Shown here piece after piece: positions 33,689 to 41,766 of a stretch of DNA of 64,000 bases. Made by a program: the position numbers and the translations under genes. The notes below the pieces were generated by a model, which was not told the origin of the DNA, did not search any database, and saw nothing but the letters and a program-made list of their open reading frames with translations. This DNA comes from HLUCCA09 sp038745585. Lineage in GTDB: Bacteria > Pseudomonadota > Alphaproteobacteria > Rhodobacterales > Rhodobacteraceae. The DNA is taken from assembly GCA_038745585.1 (NCBI GenBank), contig JBCDLH010000001.1, positions 248,001 through 312,000 of the forward strand, in the 5' to 3' direction. Within the stretch, counting starts at the first letter, position 1. Every line of letters begins with the position of its first letter.

Positions 33689-34369
33689 ATGGCCTTGCTA
33701 AAAAAGGGATCCAAGGGGAAGCCGGTTGAAGAGCTGCAGACGCTGATCAACAAGGTGGGCATCAAACCGGAATTGAAGGTCGATGGGATCTTTGGCCCGC
33801 TCACCGACAAAAACGTCCGCGCCGCGCAAAAGAAGCTGGAACTCAAGGTGGATGGGAAAGCCGGCGACAACACCATGGCCGCTCTCAAATACGGCAAGCC
33901 GCTTCCGGACGTGAACCCGCGCTTTTCCAAAAGCGATCTGACGACGATGAAGACGCTCAATGCGCAGCTCGGGAATATGCAAGATCGCTACAAGAAGATC
34001 GAACGGGAAAGCAGGGACTTCAACTTCGCCGCGGAGAACCTTTTGTCAGTCACCAACGAGCTGAAGATGATGAACGATGGGACGTGGAAGGACGTCATCA
34101 AAAAGTTCGAGCGATACTTCGTGTTGGTCGAAAAGGCGCAGAAAGCAACACTTTCCAATCCGGCCGCGGCGGCCAAACTCGCCCAAGAGATCGAAGAAGA
34201 GGAAGAAGAGCTTCAACTTTTGATCTCAAGCATTCTGGACGTGCGGAAAGACTATGTCCCGGCGATCGAGAAATGCAAAAAAGCGCTGCTGGCGTCTTCG
34301 ACTGAGATCAACAAGCTGACGGCCGAAATGCAGAAAACGTTGAACGGCATCCCAAAGGCGGTGAAGTGA
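33689..34369 (+). CDS. Peptidoglycan-binding-domain protein without signal peptide
   Basis: 226 residues from the ATG at 33689. Residues about 5-68 are one PG_binding_1 domain (GSKGKPVEELQTLIN, VDGIFGPLTDKNVRAAQKKL, VDGKAGDNTMAAL). The remainder is Lys/Glu-rich and helical with a likely coiled coil, including an acidic EIEEEEEELQ. No signal peptide or TM segment, odd for a domain that normally binds peptidoglycan. Codon use is visibly less GC-rich than the neighbours (many AAA/AAG, TTT), hinting at transfer. Flanked by two unrelated transporter genes; bounded by a bidirectional terminator. Function unknown. Confidence 0.8.
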   Translation: MALLKKGSKGKPVEELQTLINKVGIKPELKVDGIFGPLTDKNVRAAQKKLELKVDGKAGDNTMAALKYGKPLPDVNPRFSKSDLTTMKTLNAQLGNMQDRYKKIERESRDFNFAAENLLSVTNELKMMNDGTWKDVIKKFERYFVLVEKAQKATLSNPAAAAKLAQEIEEEEEELQLLISSILDVRKDYVPAIEKCKKALLASSTEINKLTAEMQKTLNGIPKAVK

Positions 34370-34376
34370 CGTCAAA

Positions 34377-34410
34377 AAGAAAAGGCGCTGACACGCCAGC
34401 GCCTTTTCTC
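34377..34410. terminator. Bidirectional intrinsic terminator
   Basis: Stem AAAGGCGCTG (34381-34390) / CAGCGCCTTT (34397-34406) with a 6-nt loop; T-rich on the plus side and, because of the A-rich left flank, also T-rich on the minus side. It separates the convergent PG-binding gene and orphan binding-protein gene. Confidence 0.9.
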
Positions 34411-34433
34411 AAGTCACGGAGCGGAGGGCCCGA

Positions 34434-36020
34434 TTAGGACCGGGTGAAGCTGAAATACTTGAACTTCGCGGTGTCGTCGGGCGCGACGATTGTGCCGACA
34501 TCCGAGCGCATGCCCCAGTTAAGAACCTGGTGGTGGATCGGCAGGTAGAGCACATCCTCCTGCACAGCTTCCCAGATCTCGGCGATGGTCCCGTTGCGCA
34601 CATCGAGATCGGTCTCGGACGCGAGCGAGACGATCTTGGCGTCAAGCTCGGGGTTGGAGTAGCCCGTCGCGTTCCATGAGCCGTACTTGTCGGTGCTGGT
34701 GTGCACGAGGAAGTTAAAGATGTACTCGGAATCGTAGGTCGGAACGCCCCAGCCGAGCATGTAGAAGTCGGTGGTCCGGTTGGAGATCAGCGGGAAGTGC
34801 TGTGCCTTCGGCTTGGCGTCGAGGTTCACCGTGATGCCGATCTGCGCGAACATCCCGACGACGGCCTGACAAATCGCCTCGTCGTTGATGTAGCGATCGT
34901 TCGGGCAGTCGAGCTGGATCGAGAAGCCATCGCCGTAGCCGGCTTCGTCCATCAGCGCCTTTGCGGCGTCGATATCGGTCTTGGATGCGCCATCCATCGC
35001 GGCATTCCAACCGTTGACGAACGGCGGCGCGATCATCCCGGCAGGCTGCGACTGCTCCCGCATAACGACCTGCTTAATCGCATCGCGGTTGATCGCCATG
35101 TTCATCGCCTGGCGCACCCGGACATCGGCGAGCGGGTTGGCGCCATCGACATCGTCACGCTCGAGGTCTTCGGCACCGAGATTCATGCCAAGGAAGATCA
35201 CGCGGTTCTGCGGCGCGGTGCGCACGTCGAGCCCGTCGGTCGAGGCGACCCGCTCAAGGTCTTGCACCGGCACGTCCTGAATGAAGTCGACCTCGCCAGA
35301 GAGCAGTGCTGCGACGCGCGTCGCGGCGTTCTGGATGGGCGTATACTCGATGCGCGTGATCTCCATTGGGAACTCACCGGTGCCCCAGTAATCCTGGTTG
35401 ATCTCAAGCACTGTACGGACATCGGGCTCCCGGCTGATCAAACGGTAGGAGCCGGTGCCGTTTGCATTCAGCGAGGCAAAGGTCGTCTCGCCGCCTTCGT
35501 AATCCTGCACCTCGACCGCGCCGTTCGCCTCCGCCCAGTCCTTGTCCATTATGAACATGTTTGTGAGGTTGTTGGGCATAATCGGGTTCGGCCCGTCGGT
35601 CTCAATCTCGACCGTCAGCGGGCCGTCCGCGCGCACCTCGACGACCGATGCGAGGAGTTCCTTGTAATCGGAATTGTCGGTCATGGCGCGGTTCAAAGAG
35701 AAAACGACGTCTTCGCTATCGAACGCGGCGCCGTCGTGAAAGGTCACGCCGTCGCGCAAGGTAAAGACCCAAACATTGGGGTCATCCTCGGAGGGGCCCC
35801 ACTCTGTCGCCAGAGCGGGCACAATCGCGCCGGTCATATCGCGCATGACGAGCGGTTCCATGATCTGATGGGCGAGCGCGGAGGTCGGCCCTTCGTTTTG
35901 GGCGTGCGGATCGAGTGTCAGCGCGTCGCCGGCCCGGGCCCAACGCAGGGTTTCGGCACTGGCGGCCGAGGCCACGAGGGCCATCGCCGTTGCGCAAAGA
36001 AGAGGTGTGCGAAGTCGCAT
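34434..36020 (-). CDS. Orphan ABC substrate-binding protein, family 5
   Basis: 528 residues from the ATG at 36020, preceded by GGGAGACCC and beginning a clean signal peptide (RLRTPLLCATAMALVASAASA-E). Longer in-frame readings upstream have no signal peptide at the N-terminus. Fold landmarks: LTLDPHAQNEGPTSALAHQ, VTFHDGAAFDSEDVVFSLNRA. No permease or ATPase genes adjoin it; it may feed the importer at 28.0-33.4 kb, since both binding proteins look like paralogues. A CACTTTT direct repeat with 12-bp spacing (36065 and 36077) lies in its promoter region. The 253-nt gap upstream holds no gene. Confidence 0.92.
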   Translation of the reverse strand: MRLRTPLLCATAMALVASAASAETLRWARAGDALTLDPHAQNEGPTSALAHQIMEPLVMRDMTGAIVPALATEWGPSEDDPNVWVFTLRDGVTFHDGAAFDSEDVVFSLNRAMTDNSDYKELLASVVEVRADGPLTVEIETDGPNPIMPNNLTNMFIMDKDWAEANGAVEVQDYEGGETTFASLNANGTGSYRLISREPDVRTVLEINQDYWGTGEFPMEITRIEYTPIQNAATRVAALLSGEVDFIQDVPVQDLERVASTDGLDVRTAPQNRVIFLGMNLGAEDLERDDVDGANPLADVRVRQAMNMAINRDAIKQVVMREQSQPAGMIAPPFVNGWNAAMDGASKTDIDAAKALMDEAGYGDGFSIQLDCPNDRYINDEAICQAVVGMFAQIGITVNLDAKPKAQHFPLISNRTTDFYMLGWGVPTYDSEYIFNFLVHTSTDKYGSWNATGYSNPELDAKIVSLASETDLDVRNGTIAEIWEAVQEDVLYLPIHHQVLNWGMRSDVGTIVAPDDTAKFKYFSFTRS

Positions 36021-36273
36021 CTTGGGTCTCCCTGGTGTGTTGTCGTTCTGGGGCCATAGCGAGACACTTTTGGTGCCACTTTTCAAGCGGCTCTGCGCGG
36101 GAGCAGAAGAAACCCGGCAGAACGGGGCCAATCGCCGCAGGCTCAATGCGCAAAAAGGGAGCGGCGGGGGCGCGTTGTGCGGGCCTGATAGCCCACTTTT
36201 GAGCCCGCAAGCGTGCGAAGCGTTGTCTGAGCGGCCTTTTGCCGGCCCGAACGCTTGGCCGTTGTGGCTTGTC

Positions 36274-37713
36274 CTAGAGCGCTCCGATGCGCCGTGCGCG
36301 GGCCGCGAAAAGGCGGCCTGTCTCCGCCTGTGCACCCTCCAGACGCGTTGCGTCGACCGTCGCTTCGCGCCCGATCCCGAAGGCTTCTTCGATGGCAAAC
36401 CGATCGCCGAGCAGCCGGCGCACCTCGGATGCCGGGAGCGGCGTGAACGGGCCCTGATTGGGGATCTGCGTCTTGCTCTCAACCTCGGTCCAGTGGCGGC
36501 CATAGGCCGAATTGGCATTGCGAACGCTCAGGACGAGCGCGCCGCCGGGTGCGAGTGCGCGGTGGATGTCGGCCAGCAGCGCGGCCGGGTCGGGCACCTG
36601 TTCGAGGACCTGCGGCAGAACGACGAGATCGAACGCGCCCTTGGCGACCGGGACGCTTGGCCCGGCCATTTCGACAAAATCGACCCGGTCCATCGCCGCG
36701 CCTTCGGCCGCAAGGCGCGCGCGGATGAACGTCAGGTTGTGCGCCGAAAGCTCCGCTATGGTCAGACGCGCGCCGCCGATCCGGTCGACGAGCTTGGCCG
36801 TGCTCGTGCCGCCCCAAGGCATAACCTCAAGCACGCGTGCGCGCGCGCCGAGCTTTGGAAGCAGCGCGTGCTCCTGGTCGAGCGCCGCGCCCTGGCGGCG
36901 GGACACATAGACCCCGGCTAACGGAGACTTTGCCCAGACGGCATAGCCGCGAAAGTCGCCCAATTGCGCCCAGGACCAGCGCCGCGGGTCCCACTCGGCA
37001 AAGGGATTGGCGTCGTTGCGGATCTCGAAGAAGGGATAGCTGGGTGCGCTTTTGGCAGGGTAGACCGTCTCGGGCGGGCGCGAAAACCGCTCCCACGAAA
37101 AGACCTGCGCCGGGGGCCGTCGGGGCGCCTTCACATTGGCCGCCTCGCCGCTCGGGCGCCCAATGGCCAACGCGCCGATGACTTCGAAGATCGGTGGCAG
37201 ACCGAGCACTGCACGCAGGGCGCCATGGTCGCCGATGCCGGCATTCCAGATCCCGCTGAGGCCGCGCAGATGCGCCGAGAGGAGCATGTGATACGCAGCA
37301 CCTGCAGCCGACTGCGCGATCGAGAAGTTTCCGTGGGACCAGCCCTTTTGGAAACACAGGAAAATCAGCGCAGAACAGGTCGCAAAATGCGGGTTGCCGC
37401 CGGCGATGTCATGCGCGCGCTGCTTGGCCTCCGCCTCGGTCACGATGACGAAATGCCAGTTCTGGTGGTTGCAGGAGGATGGCGCTTCGAGCCCATCTTC
37501 GACGATCTCCTGCAAAACCTGACGGTCGATCTCAGAGCCGTCGAAAGCGCGGCAAGAGGCGCGGGCGGCGAGACGGTCGAGGATGCGGCGCGCCTCGTGA
37601 TCGGCGTAGCCTGTCGTTTGGTCCGGTGTCGGGCCCTGCAAACTTGAGCCCTGCAAGTTTGGGCCCTGCAAACTTGGGCCCTCCAAACGCTGTGGCTTGC
37701 CCGCTCCGCTCAT
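36274..37713 (-). CDS. Nitroreductase-methyltransferase fusion protein
   Basis: 479 residues. Residues about 40-205 are an FMN-dependent nitroreductase domain: RASCRAFDG, EAPSSCNHQNWHFVIV, then SAAGAAYHMLLSAHLRGLSGIW. Residues about 305-470 are a class I SAM methyltransferase: VLEVMPWGGTST as motif I, acidic TIAELSAHN, FDLVVLPQVLEQVPDPAALLADIHRALAPGGALVLSV. A 100-residue linker (SWERFSRPPETVYP...) joins them. An imperfect (L-x-G-x-x)4 repeat occupies residues 10-29. GGAG lies 9 nt before the ATG. Standing alone, with no recognised pathway partner; substrate unknown. Reading is continuous, so it is a true fusion in this sequence. Confidence 0.85.
   Translation of the reverse strand: MSGAGKPQRLEGPSLQGPNLQGSSLQGPTPDQTTGYADHEARRILDRLAARASCRAFDGSEIDRQVLQEIVEDGLEAPSSCNHQNWHFVIVTEAEAKQRAHDIAGGNPHFATCSALIFLCFQKGWSHGNFSIAQSAAGAAYHMLLSAHLRGLSGIWNAGIGDHGALRAVLGLPPIFEVIGALAIGRPSGEAANVKAPRRPPAQVFSWERFSRPPETVYPAKSAPSYPFFEIRNDANPFAEWDPRRWSWAQLGDFRGYAVWAKSPLAGVYVSRRQGAALDQEHALLPKLGARARVLEVMPWGGTSTAKLVDRIGGARLTIAELSAHNLTFIRARLAAEGAAMDRVDFVEMAGPSVPVAKGAFDLVVLPQVLEQVPDPAALLADIHRALAPGGALVLSVRNANSAYGRHWTEVESKTQIPNQGPFTPLPASEVRRLLGDRFAIEEAFGIGREATVDATRLEGAQAETGRLFAARARRIGAL
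37631..37690. repeat. Four 15-bp tandem repeats at the start of the fusion gene
   Basis: Copies at 37631, 37646, 37661 and 37676 of a GGGCCCTGCAAACTT-type unit; copies 1 and 3 are identical. In the minus-strand reading frame each encodes five residues with Leu first (LEGPS, LQGPN, LQGSS, LQGPT), resembling pentapeptide repeats in period. The length is a multiple of three, so copy-number change keeps the frame. Confidence 0.85.
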
Positions 37714-37851
37714 GGGCGATGTCTCCGGCCACTCTCCCGCATGCGTTGCATTCCGATCCCCATCCTATTCGATCTCAGAGCGTTGGGCACTGCTTGCCCC
37801 TGCCGACCGGGCGTGCGCCTCGCGCGTCACACCCTTGCGCCGCCGATTAAC

Positions 37852-37868
37852 TGTGTCAAACTGACACA
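37852..37868. promoter_or_regulatory. Inverted repeat, probable operator for the TRAP operon
   Basis: TGTGTCA-AAC-TGACACA is a perfect 7-bp inverted repeat about 107 nt before the TRAP binding-protein start, in the 261-nt gap divergent from the fusion gene. The TGTCA/TGACA half-sites and short spacing suit a dimeric repressor or activator (GntR-, TetR- or FNR-like geometry). No regulator gene is adjacent. Confidence 0.6.
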
Positions 37869-37974
37869 TCAGTTTCCGCGCCCGTGGCGCGACCAACGAC
37901 AAATGGAGGCCCACTGAACGGTCTCCGACAACAATGGCCGCCGCACGGGCGGAACACCAACCTGGGAGACAACC

Positions 37975-38997
37975 ATGATCCACCGCTTGACCAGCCTAGC
38001 CGGGGCGGCCCTAAGCACGAGCCTCGTGGCCGCCGGGGCCGCATCCGCAGATGTAACGCTCCGCTGGGGGCATTACCTCGGCGACAGCGCGTTCCTTCAG
38101 GCCGAGAAGGACTTCGCCGCCGCCGTCGCCGACCGGACGGAGGGGCGTGTGACCATCGAGATCACCTATGCCGGTGGCCTCGGTGCAGGCAACGAGCTCT
38201 TGCAGCTGACCGGCCGCGGCGCCATCGACATGGCGGCCGTCGTGCCTGGCTATCATCCTGACGAGCTGCTCTATTGGCGCGCCTATCAGATCCCCTTCAT
38301 CTTCGAGACGCCGCGCCAGGCGATGGAGATCTCGGCAGCAGCCTTTGACGATCTGCCGTATTTCCGCGAAGAGCTGGAGAAGTTCGGTGTTGAGTTTCTT
38401 TTTCACCAACCGCTGGGGGACTATTTCCTGACGGGGCCGGACGGCAATTGCGACACGGTCGAAGCGTTGGCTGGCAAGAAGATTCGCTCCTTCGGCGCGG
38501 ATGTCCCCAAGGCGCATGAAGCGATCGGCGCGGTGCCCGTCTCTGTCGGTGTCGGTGATGTCTATGAGGCGCTCCAGCGCGGCGCGCTCGACTATTCGTT
38601 CCTCAACCGCGGCAATATCTATAACAACAACCTGCACGAAGCGGGCGAATTCTCCTGCGGGCCGGTCATGGCGATCACAGGACACCTCATTGTCATCAAC
38701 GAGGATGTCTTTGCCGATATCGACGAGGCCGACCGCGCGATCATTCTTGAAGAGGCGGATAAGGCCGGGGCGGCCTACATCGCCAACATCGAAGCGGCGG
38801 AGCAAGAAGCGGGCGACGCGATGATCGCCGATGGCGCCACGATCAAGCCCTTCCCGGCCGAGGAACTCGCCAAGTGGAAGGCTGAGGCGCCGGATCTGTT
38901 GCAGAACTGGGTCGACGATATGGAGGGGCGGGGCCTCGGCAGCGAAGCCGCCGAAGTTGCCGCGTATTGGCGCAACATCATCGACGCCGACAGCTAG
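37975..38997 (+). CDS. TRAP transporter substrate-binding protein (DctP family)
   Basis: 340 residues. Signal peptide ending near AASA-D (residue 22), then the DctP fold: LRWGHYLGDSAFLQAEKDFAAAV and ALAGKKIRSFGADVPKAHEAIGA, the latter containing the Arg that salt-bridges a ligand carboxylate in this family. GGGAGA precedes the ATG. With the DctQM genes downstream it forms an Na+- or H+-driven importer for a carboxylic acid. Exact ligand unknown. Confidence 0.94.
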   Translation: MIHRLTSLAGAALSTSLVAAGAASADVTLRWGHYLGDSAFLQAEKDFAAAVADRTEGRVTIEITYAGGLGAGNELLQLTGRGAIDMAAVVPGYHPDELLYWRAYQIPFIFETPRQAMEISAAAFDDLPYFREELEKFGVEFLFHQPLGDYFLTGPDGNCDTVEALAGKKIRSFGADVPKAHEAIGAVPVSVGVGDVYEALQRGALDYSFLNRGNIYNNNLHEAGEFSCGPVMAITGHLIVINEDVFADIDEADRAIILEEADKAGAAYIANIEAAEQEAGDAMIADGATIKPFPAEELAKWKAEAPDLLQNWVDDMEGRGLGSEAAEVAAYWRNIIDADS

Positions 38998-39094
38998 GCC
39001 GAACGGCCGGCCGGGCGACCCGCCGGGCCGGCCCATCTCGCGCCTCCCCTAGGCTCTGATCGATGGTCGAGCCGCCCCTTTCGAGCCTCCGCAC

Positions 39095-39670
39095 GTGCCC
39101 CTCCTCACCCGTTTTGTCGAGCGTCTCGCGCTGATCGTTCTGATGATCGGCGGCGTGGGGATGCTGGCGTCGATGCTTCTCGGCGTCGCCGACATCGTCG
39201 GCACGCAAGTCCTCCTCGTCCCGGTCCCCGGCCCGCGCGAGTTGACGGAGAGCACGATGGTGCTCATCGTCTTTGGCGCGCTGGCCTATGCGCAGATCCG
39301 TCGACAGCATATCCGGGTGGAACTCGTCTACTTTCAGATGGGTCCTCGGGTCCGCGCCGGAATGGATGTCGTCACCGATCTTTGCGCGATCCTTTTTTTC
39401 GCGCTGATCCTGAGCCAAGCCGTCGCCGAAGCGCAGTATTCGCTGCAGATCGGCGAGGCGACCTCGGGGCTGATCCGTTTTCCGCTCTGGCCCGCGCGCT
39501 TTACGCTCGCTGCGGGCTGCGCCTTGATGATCCTGCAGCTTTGCCTGCACGTGGTCGAGGATTTCGGTCGGATCCGGACCGGCGCGCCGCCGCTCGGCGA
39601 CACGTCGGGGCTTTATGGGCTCGAGACGCCCGAGACGACCCGCGGGCAAAAGCCGGGCGACGATGGTTGA
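39095..39670 (+). CDS. TRAP transporter small permease (DctQ family)
   Basis: 191 residues with four TM helices (about 10-30, 46-66, 88-110, 130-152) and an RRQHIRVELVY loop typical of DctQ. The GTG at 39095 gives a standard start; no clear ribosome site and no in-frame ATG upstream. A 97-nt gap separates it from the binding-protein gene, and it overlaps the large permease by 8 nt. Confidence 0.9.
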   Translation: MPLLTRFVERLALIVLMIGGVGMLASMLLGVADIVGTQVLLVPVPGPRELTESTMVLIVFGALAYAQIRRQHIRVELVYFQMGPRVRAGMDVVTDLCAILFFALILSQAVAEAQYSLQIGEATSGLIRFPLWPARFTLAAGCALMILQLCLHVVEDFGRIRTGAPPLGDTSGLYGLETPETTRGQKPGDDG

Positions 39671-40973
39671 TCCGGGCACGGCGGGCCTGATCGTCGCCGC
39701 ACTGCTCCTCGTCATGCTGACCGTCGGTGTGCATATCGGCGTGGCGCTCGGGCTCTCGGGCTTTGCCGGGATCTACCTTGCGATCAACGAGCGCGCGGCG
39801 TTTGCGCAATTGGCGACCGTTCCATTTTCGACGACGAACAACTTCAACCTGGCGGTGATCCCGCTCTTCATCCTGATGGGCGCCTTGGCGACGCAGGCGG
39901 GGCTGACGAAAGACCTCTACCGCGCGGCTTACAACTGGCTTGGCAAGGTTGCGGGCGGGCTTGCCATGGCCACGACGCTTGCCTCCGCCGCCTTTGGTGC
40001 GGCCTGCGGCTCGACCATCGTCAACGCCGCTGTCTTTACCAAGATGGCGATGCCCGAGATGACGCGCTTTGGCTATAACAAGGCGCTCTCGGCGGGCTGC
40101 ATCGCGGCCTCGGGCACGCTTGCTTCGCTCATCCCGCCTTCGATCCTCATGATCATCTACGCCGTCATCACCGAGCAATCGGTGGCGCGGCTCCTCGTGG
40201 CGGGGCTGATCCCGGGGCTCATGTCGGCGGCGATCTACATGGCGGGGATCTATGTGATCGCTAAGCGCCGGCCCGACCTTTGTCCGATCCCGGACGTCAC
40301 GATCACGCGGGCGGAAAAATGGCAAAGCCTAAAGGGGGTCTGGGGGATCGGCTTTCTCTTCGTCCTGGTCATCGGCGGGATTTATGCGGGCTTCTTCGTG
40401 CCGACCTATGCGGGGGCCGTCGGTGCGTTCGGCGCTTTCCTGATCGTGATCTTCAAGCGCAAGCTCTCGGGCAAAGTGCTCCTAGACACATTCAAGGAGG
40501 CGGGGGTCACCACGACGTCGATCTTCATCATCGTCATCGGTGGGATCATCTTTGCGCGCTTTTTGACCTATACCGGTCTCGTGCGCGACATCTCTGATTG
40601 GATGGTCGCGCTCGAATTGGCGCCCATCCTCTATCTGCTGGGTTTTGCGGTGCTCTATCTCATCCTCGGTATGCTCATCGACCCGATCGCGATCATGGTG
40701 ATGACGTTGCCGCTGATGTTTCCGGTGATGACGAGCGTGGGCTACGATCCGATCTGGCTCGGCGTGATCGCGATCAAGCTCGCTGAGATCTCTCTCATTA
40801 CGCCGCCCGTTGGCCTCAACGTATACGTCGTGCGGTCCGCCTCGCCGGTGCCATTGCGTCTCGAACAGGTCTTTAAGGGGGTCACGCCCTTCCTTCTCAT
40901 GGACGTCTTTACGCTGGGCCTGCTTATCGCGTTCCCGTCGCTCGTGCTCTTTCTGCCAAATCTCATGTCCTAG
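39663..40973 (+). CDS. TRAP transporter large permease (DctM family)
   Basis: 436 residues, about twelve TM helices. DctM motifs: FGAACGSTIVNAAVFTKMAMPEM, ASGTLASLIPPSILMIIYAV, and the C-terminal SLITPPVGLNVYVV. Start ATG at 39663 inside the end of DctQ. It is the transport channel of the TRAP system. About 80 nt of G-rich sequence follow before the NADH-dehydrogenase remnant on the other strand. Confidence 0.95.
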   Translation: MVDPGTAGLIVAALLLVMLTVGVHIGVALGLSGFAGIYLAINERAAFAQLATVPFSTTNNFNLAVIPLFILMGALATQAGLTKDLYRAAYNWLGKVAGGLAMATTLASAAFGAACGSTIVNAAVFTKMAMPEMTRFGYNKALSAGCIAASGTLASLIPPSILMIIYAVITEQSVARLLVAGLIPGLMSAAIYMAGIYVIAKRRPDLCPIPDVTITRAEKWQSLKGVWGIGFLFVLVIGGIYAGFFVPTYAGAVGAFGAFLIVIFKRKLSGKVLLDTFKEAGVTTTSIFIIVIGGIIFARFLTYTGLVRDISDWMVALELAPILYLLGFAVLYLILGMLIDPIAIMVMTLPLMFPVMTSVGYDPIWLGVIAIKLAEISLITPPVGLNVYVVRSASPVPLRLEQVFKGVTPFLLMDVFTLGLLIAFPSLVLFLPNLMS

Positions 40974-41051
40974 GGCGCGCGGCGTCAGGTTGTTCTGCGG
41001 GGGGTGGGGGGGCAATGCCCCGCCGCCCCGCCTGCCCGCGCTTCCGCCGAT

Positions 41052-41420
41052 CTACCCCTTGCGCGGCATGCGGGGTTTCATGATGCGCAAGCCTTCGACG
41101 CCGGTGATCAGCCGCGCGCCCTTGGAGCGGAACACGTAGTTCGAAAACCAATTCATCGCGACAAAGAGCGGGCGGCGGACACCAATCGGGAGATAAGTAT
41201 GGATGAGGCCCCAACAGCACCACGCGATGAAGCCGCTCATCTTGATCCGGCCAAAAGAGATGATCGCCGAGTTGCGTCCGATCGTTGCCAGACTGCCGAG
41301 ATGGCGATAGCGAAACGGTGCGGGCGGCTCCTCGCCCGAAACGATGGCGGCAATGCGCTTGCCCGCATACTTGCCCTCCTGCTTGGCGGCCGGTGCGAGC
41401 GGGGCCTCTCCCGGCGGGGC
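41052..41420 (-). pseudogene. C-terminal remnant of a type II NADH dehydrogenase (NDH-2)
   Basis: About 120 codons read like the last quarter of NDH-2: GEAPLAPAAKQEGKYAGKRIA, then FRYRHLGSLATIGR, FIAWCCWGLIHTYLPIG and the membrane-anchor end WFSNYVFRSKGARLITG. The FAD- and NADH-binding domains (about 300 residues) are absent: upstream sequence on this strand shows no similarity and soon meets the regulator gene on the other strand. I read it as a decayed, 5'-truncated gene. Confidence 0.7.
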
Positions 41421-41766
41421 GTCTCTGCGCGCAACGCCGCCACGGGGCAGGTCTCGGTTGCGGTCTTCGTGCCTGGCCGCGGCGCGATAGGTGCGGCGTT
41501 TTATAGCTGAGAAGAATGAAGCCAGATCTTCGGCGAGAGCGTTGCCCTGCTCACCGGTTGGTCGAGCGTCGCGCGCCGCTCTGCGCGATGACGTCGCCCC
41601 GGACGATCTCGCCCACGCCCCGGTCGGGATCGACGTTGCACTTGGCAAAGACCGCATCGTGGGTTGCTCAAGACACGCTCAAAGGCCCTCGCTATTGCAC
41701 ACAAGAGCGGCAATTTGGCCGGTTCGATTGCTGGACTCACTCTACGTCAGAGGCGATGCTCCTCCG
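41421..41766. other. Gap without a supported gene
   Basis: Between the NDH-2 remnant and the response regulator. An open frame on each strand runs through it but neither gives a recognisable protein. The minus-strand segment around 41590-41680 reads like the end of some gene (FAKCNVDPDRGVGEIVRGD) but I cannot name it. The sequence also holds whatever promoter serves the two-component genes. Confidence 0.5.

Noticed and set aside
34434..36518. Longer N-terminus for the orphan binding protein
   Set aside because: The added residues are basic and precede a perfect signal peptide with its own ribosome site at 36020.
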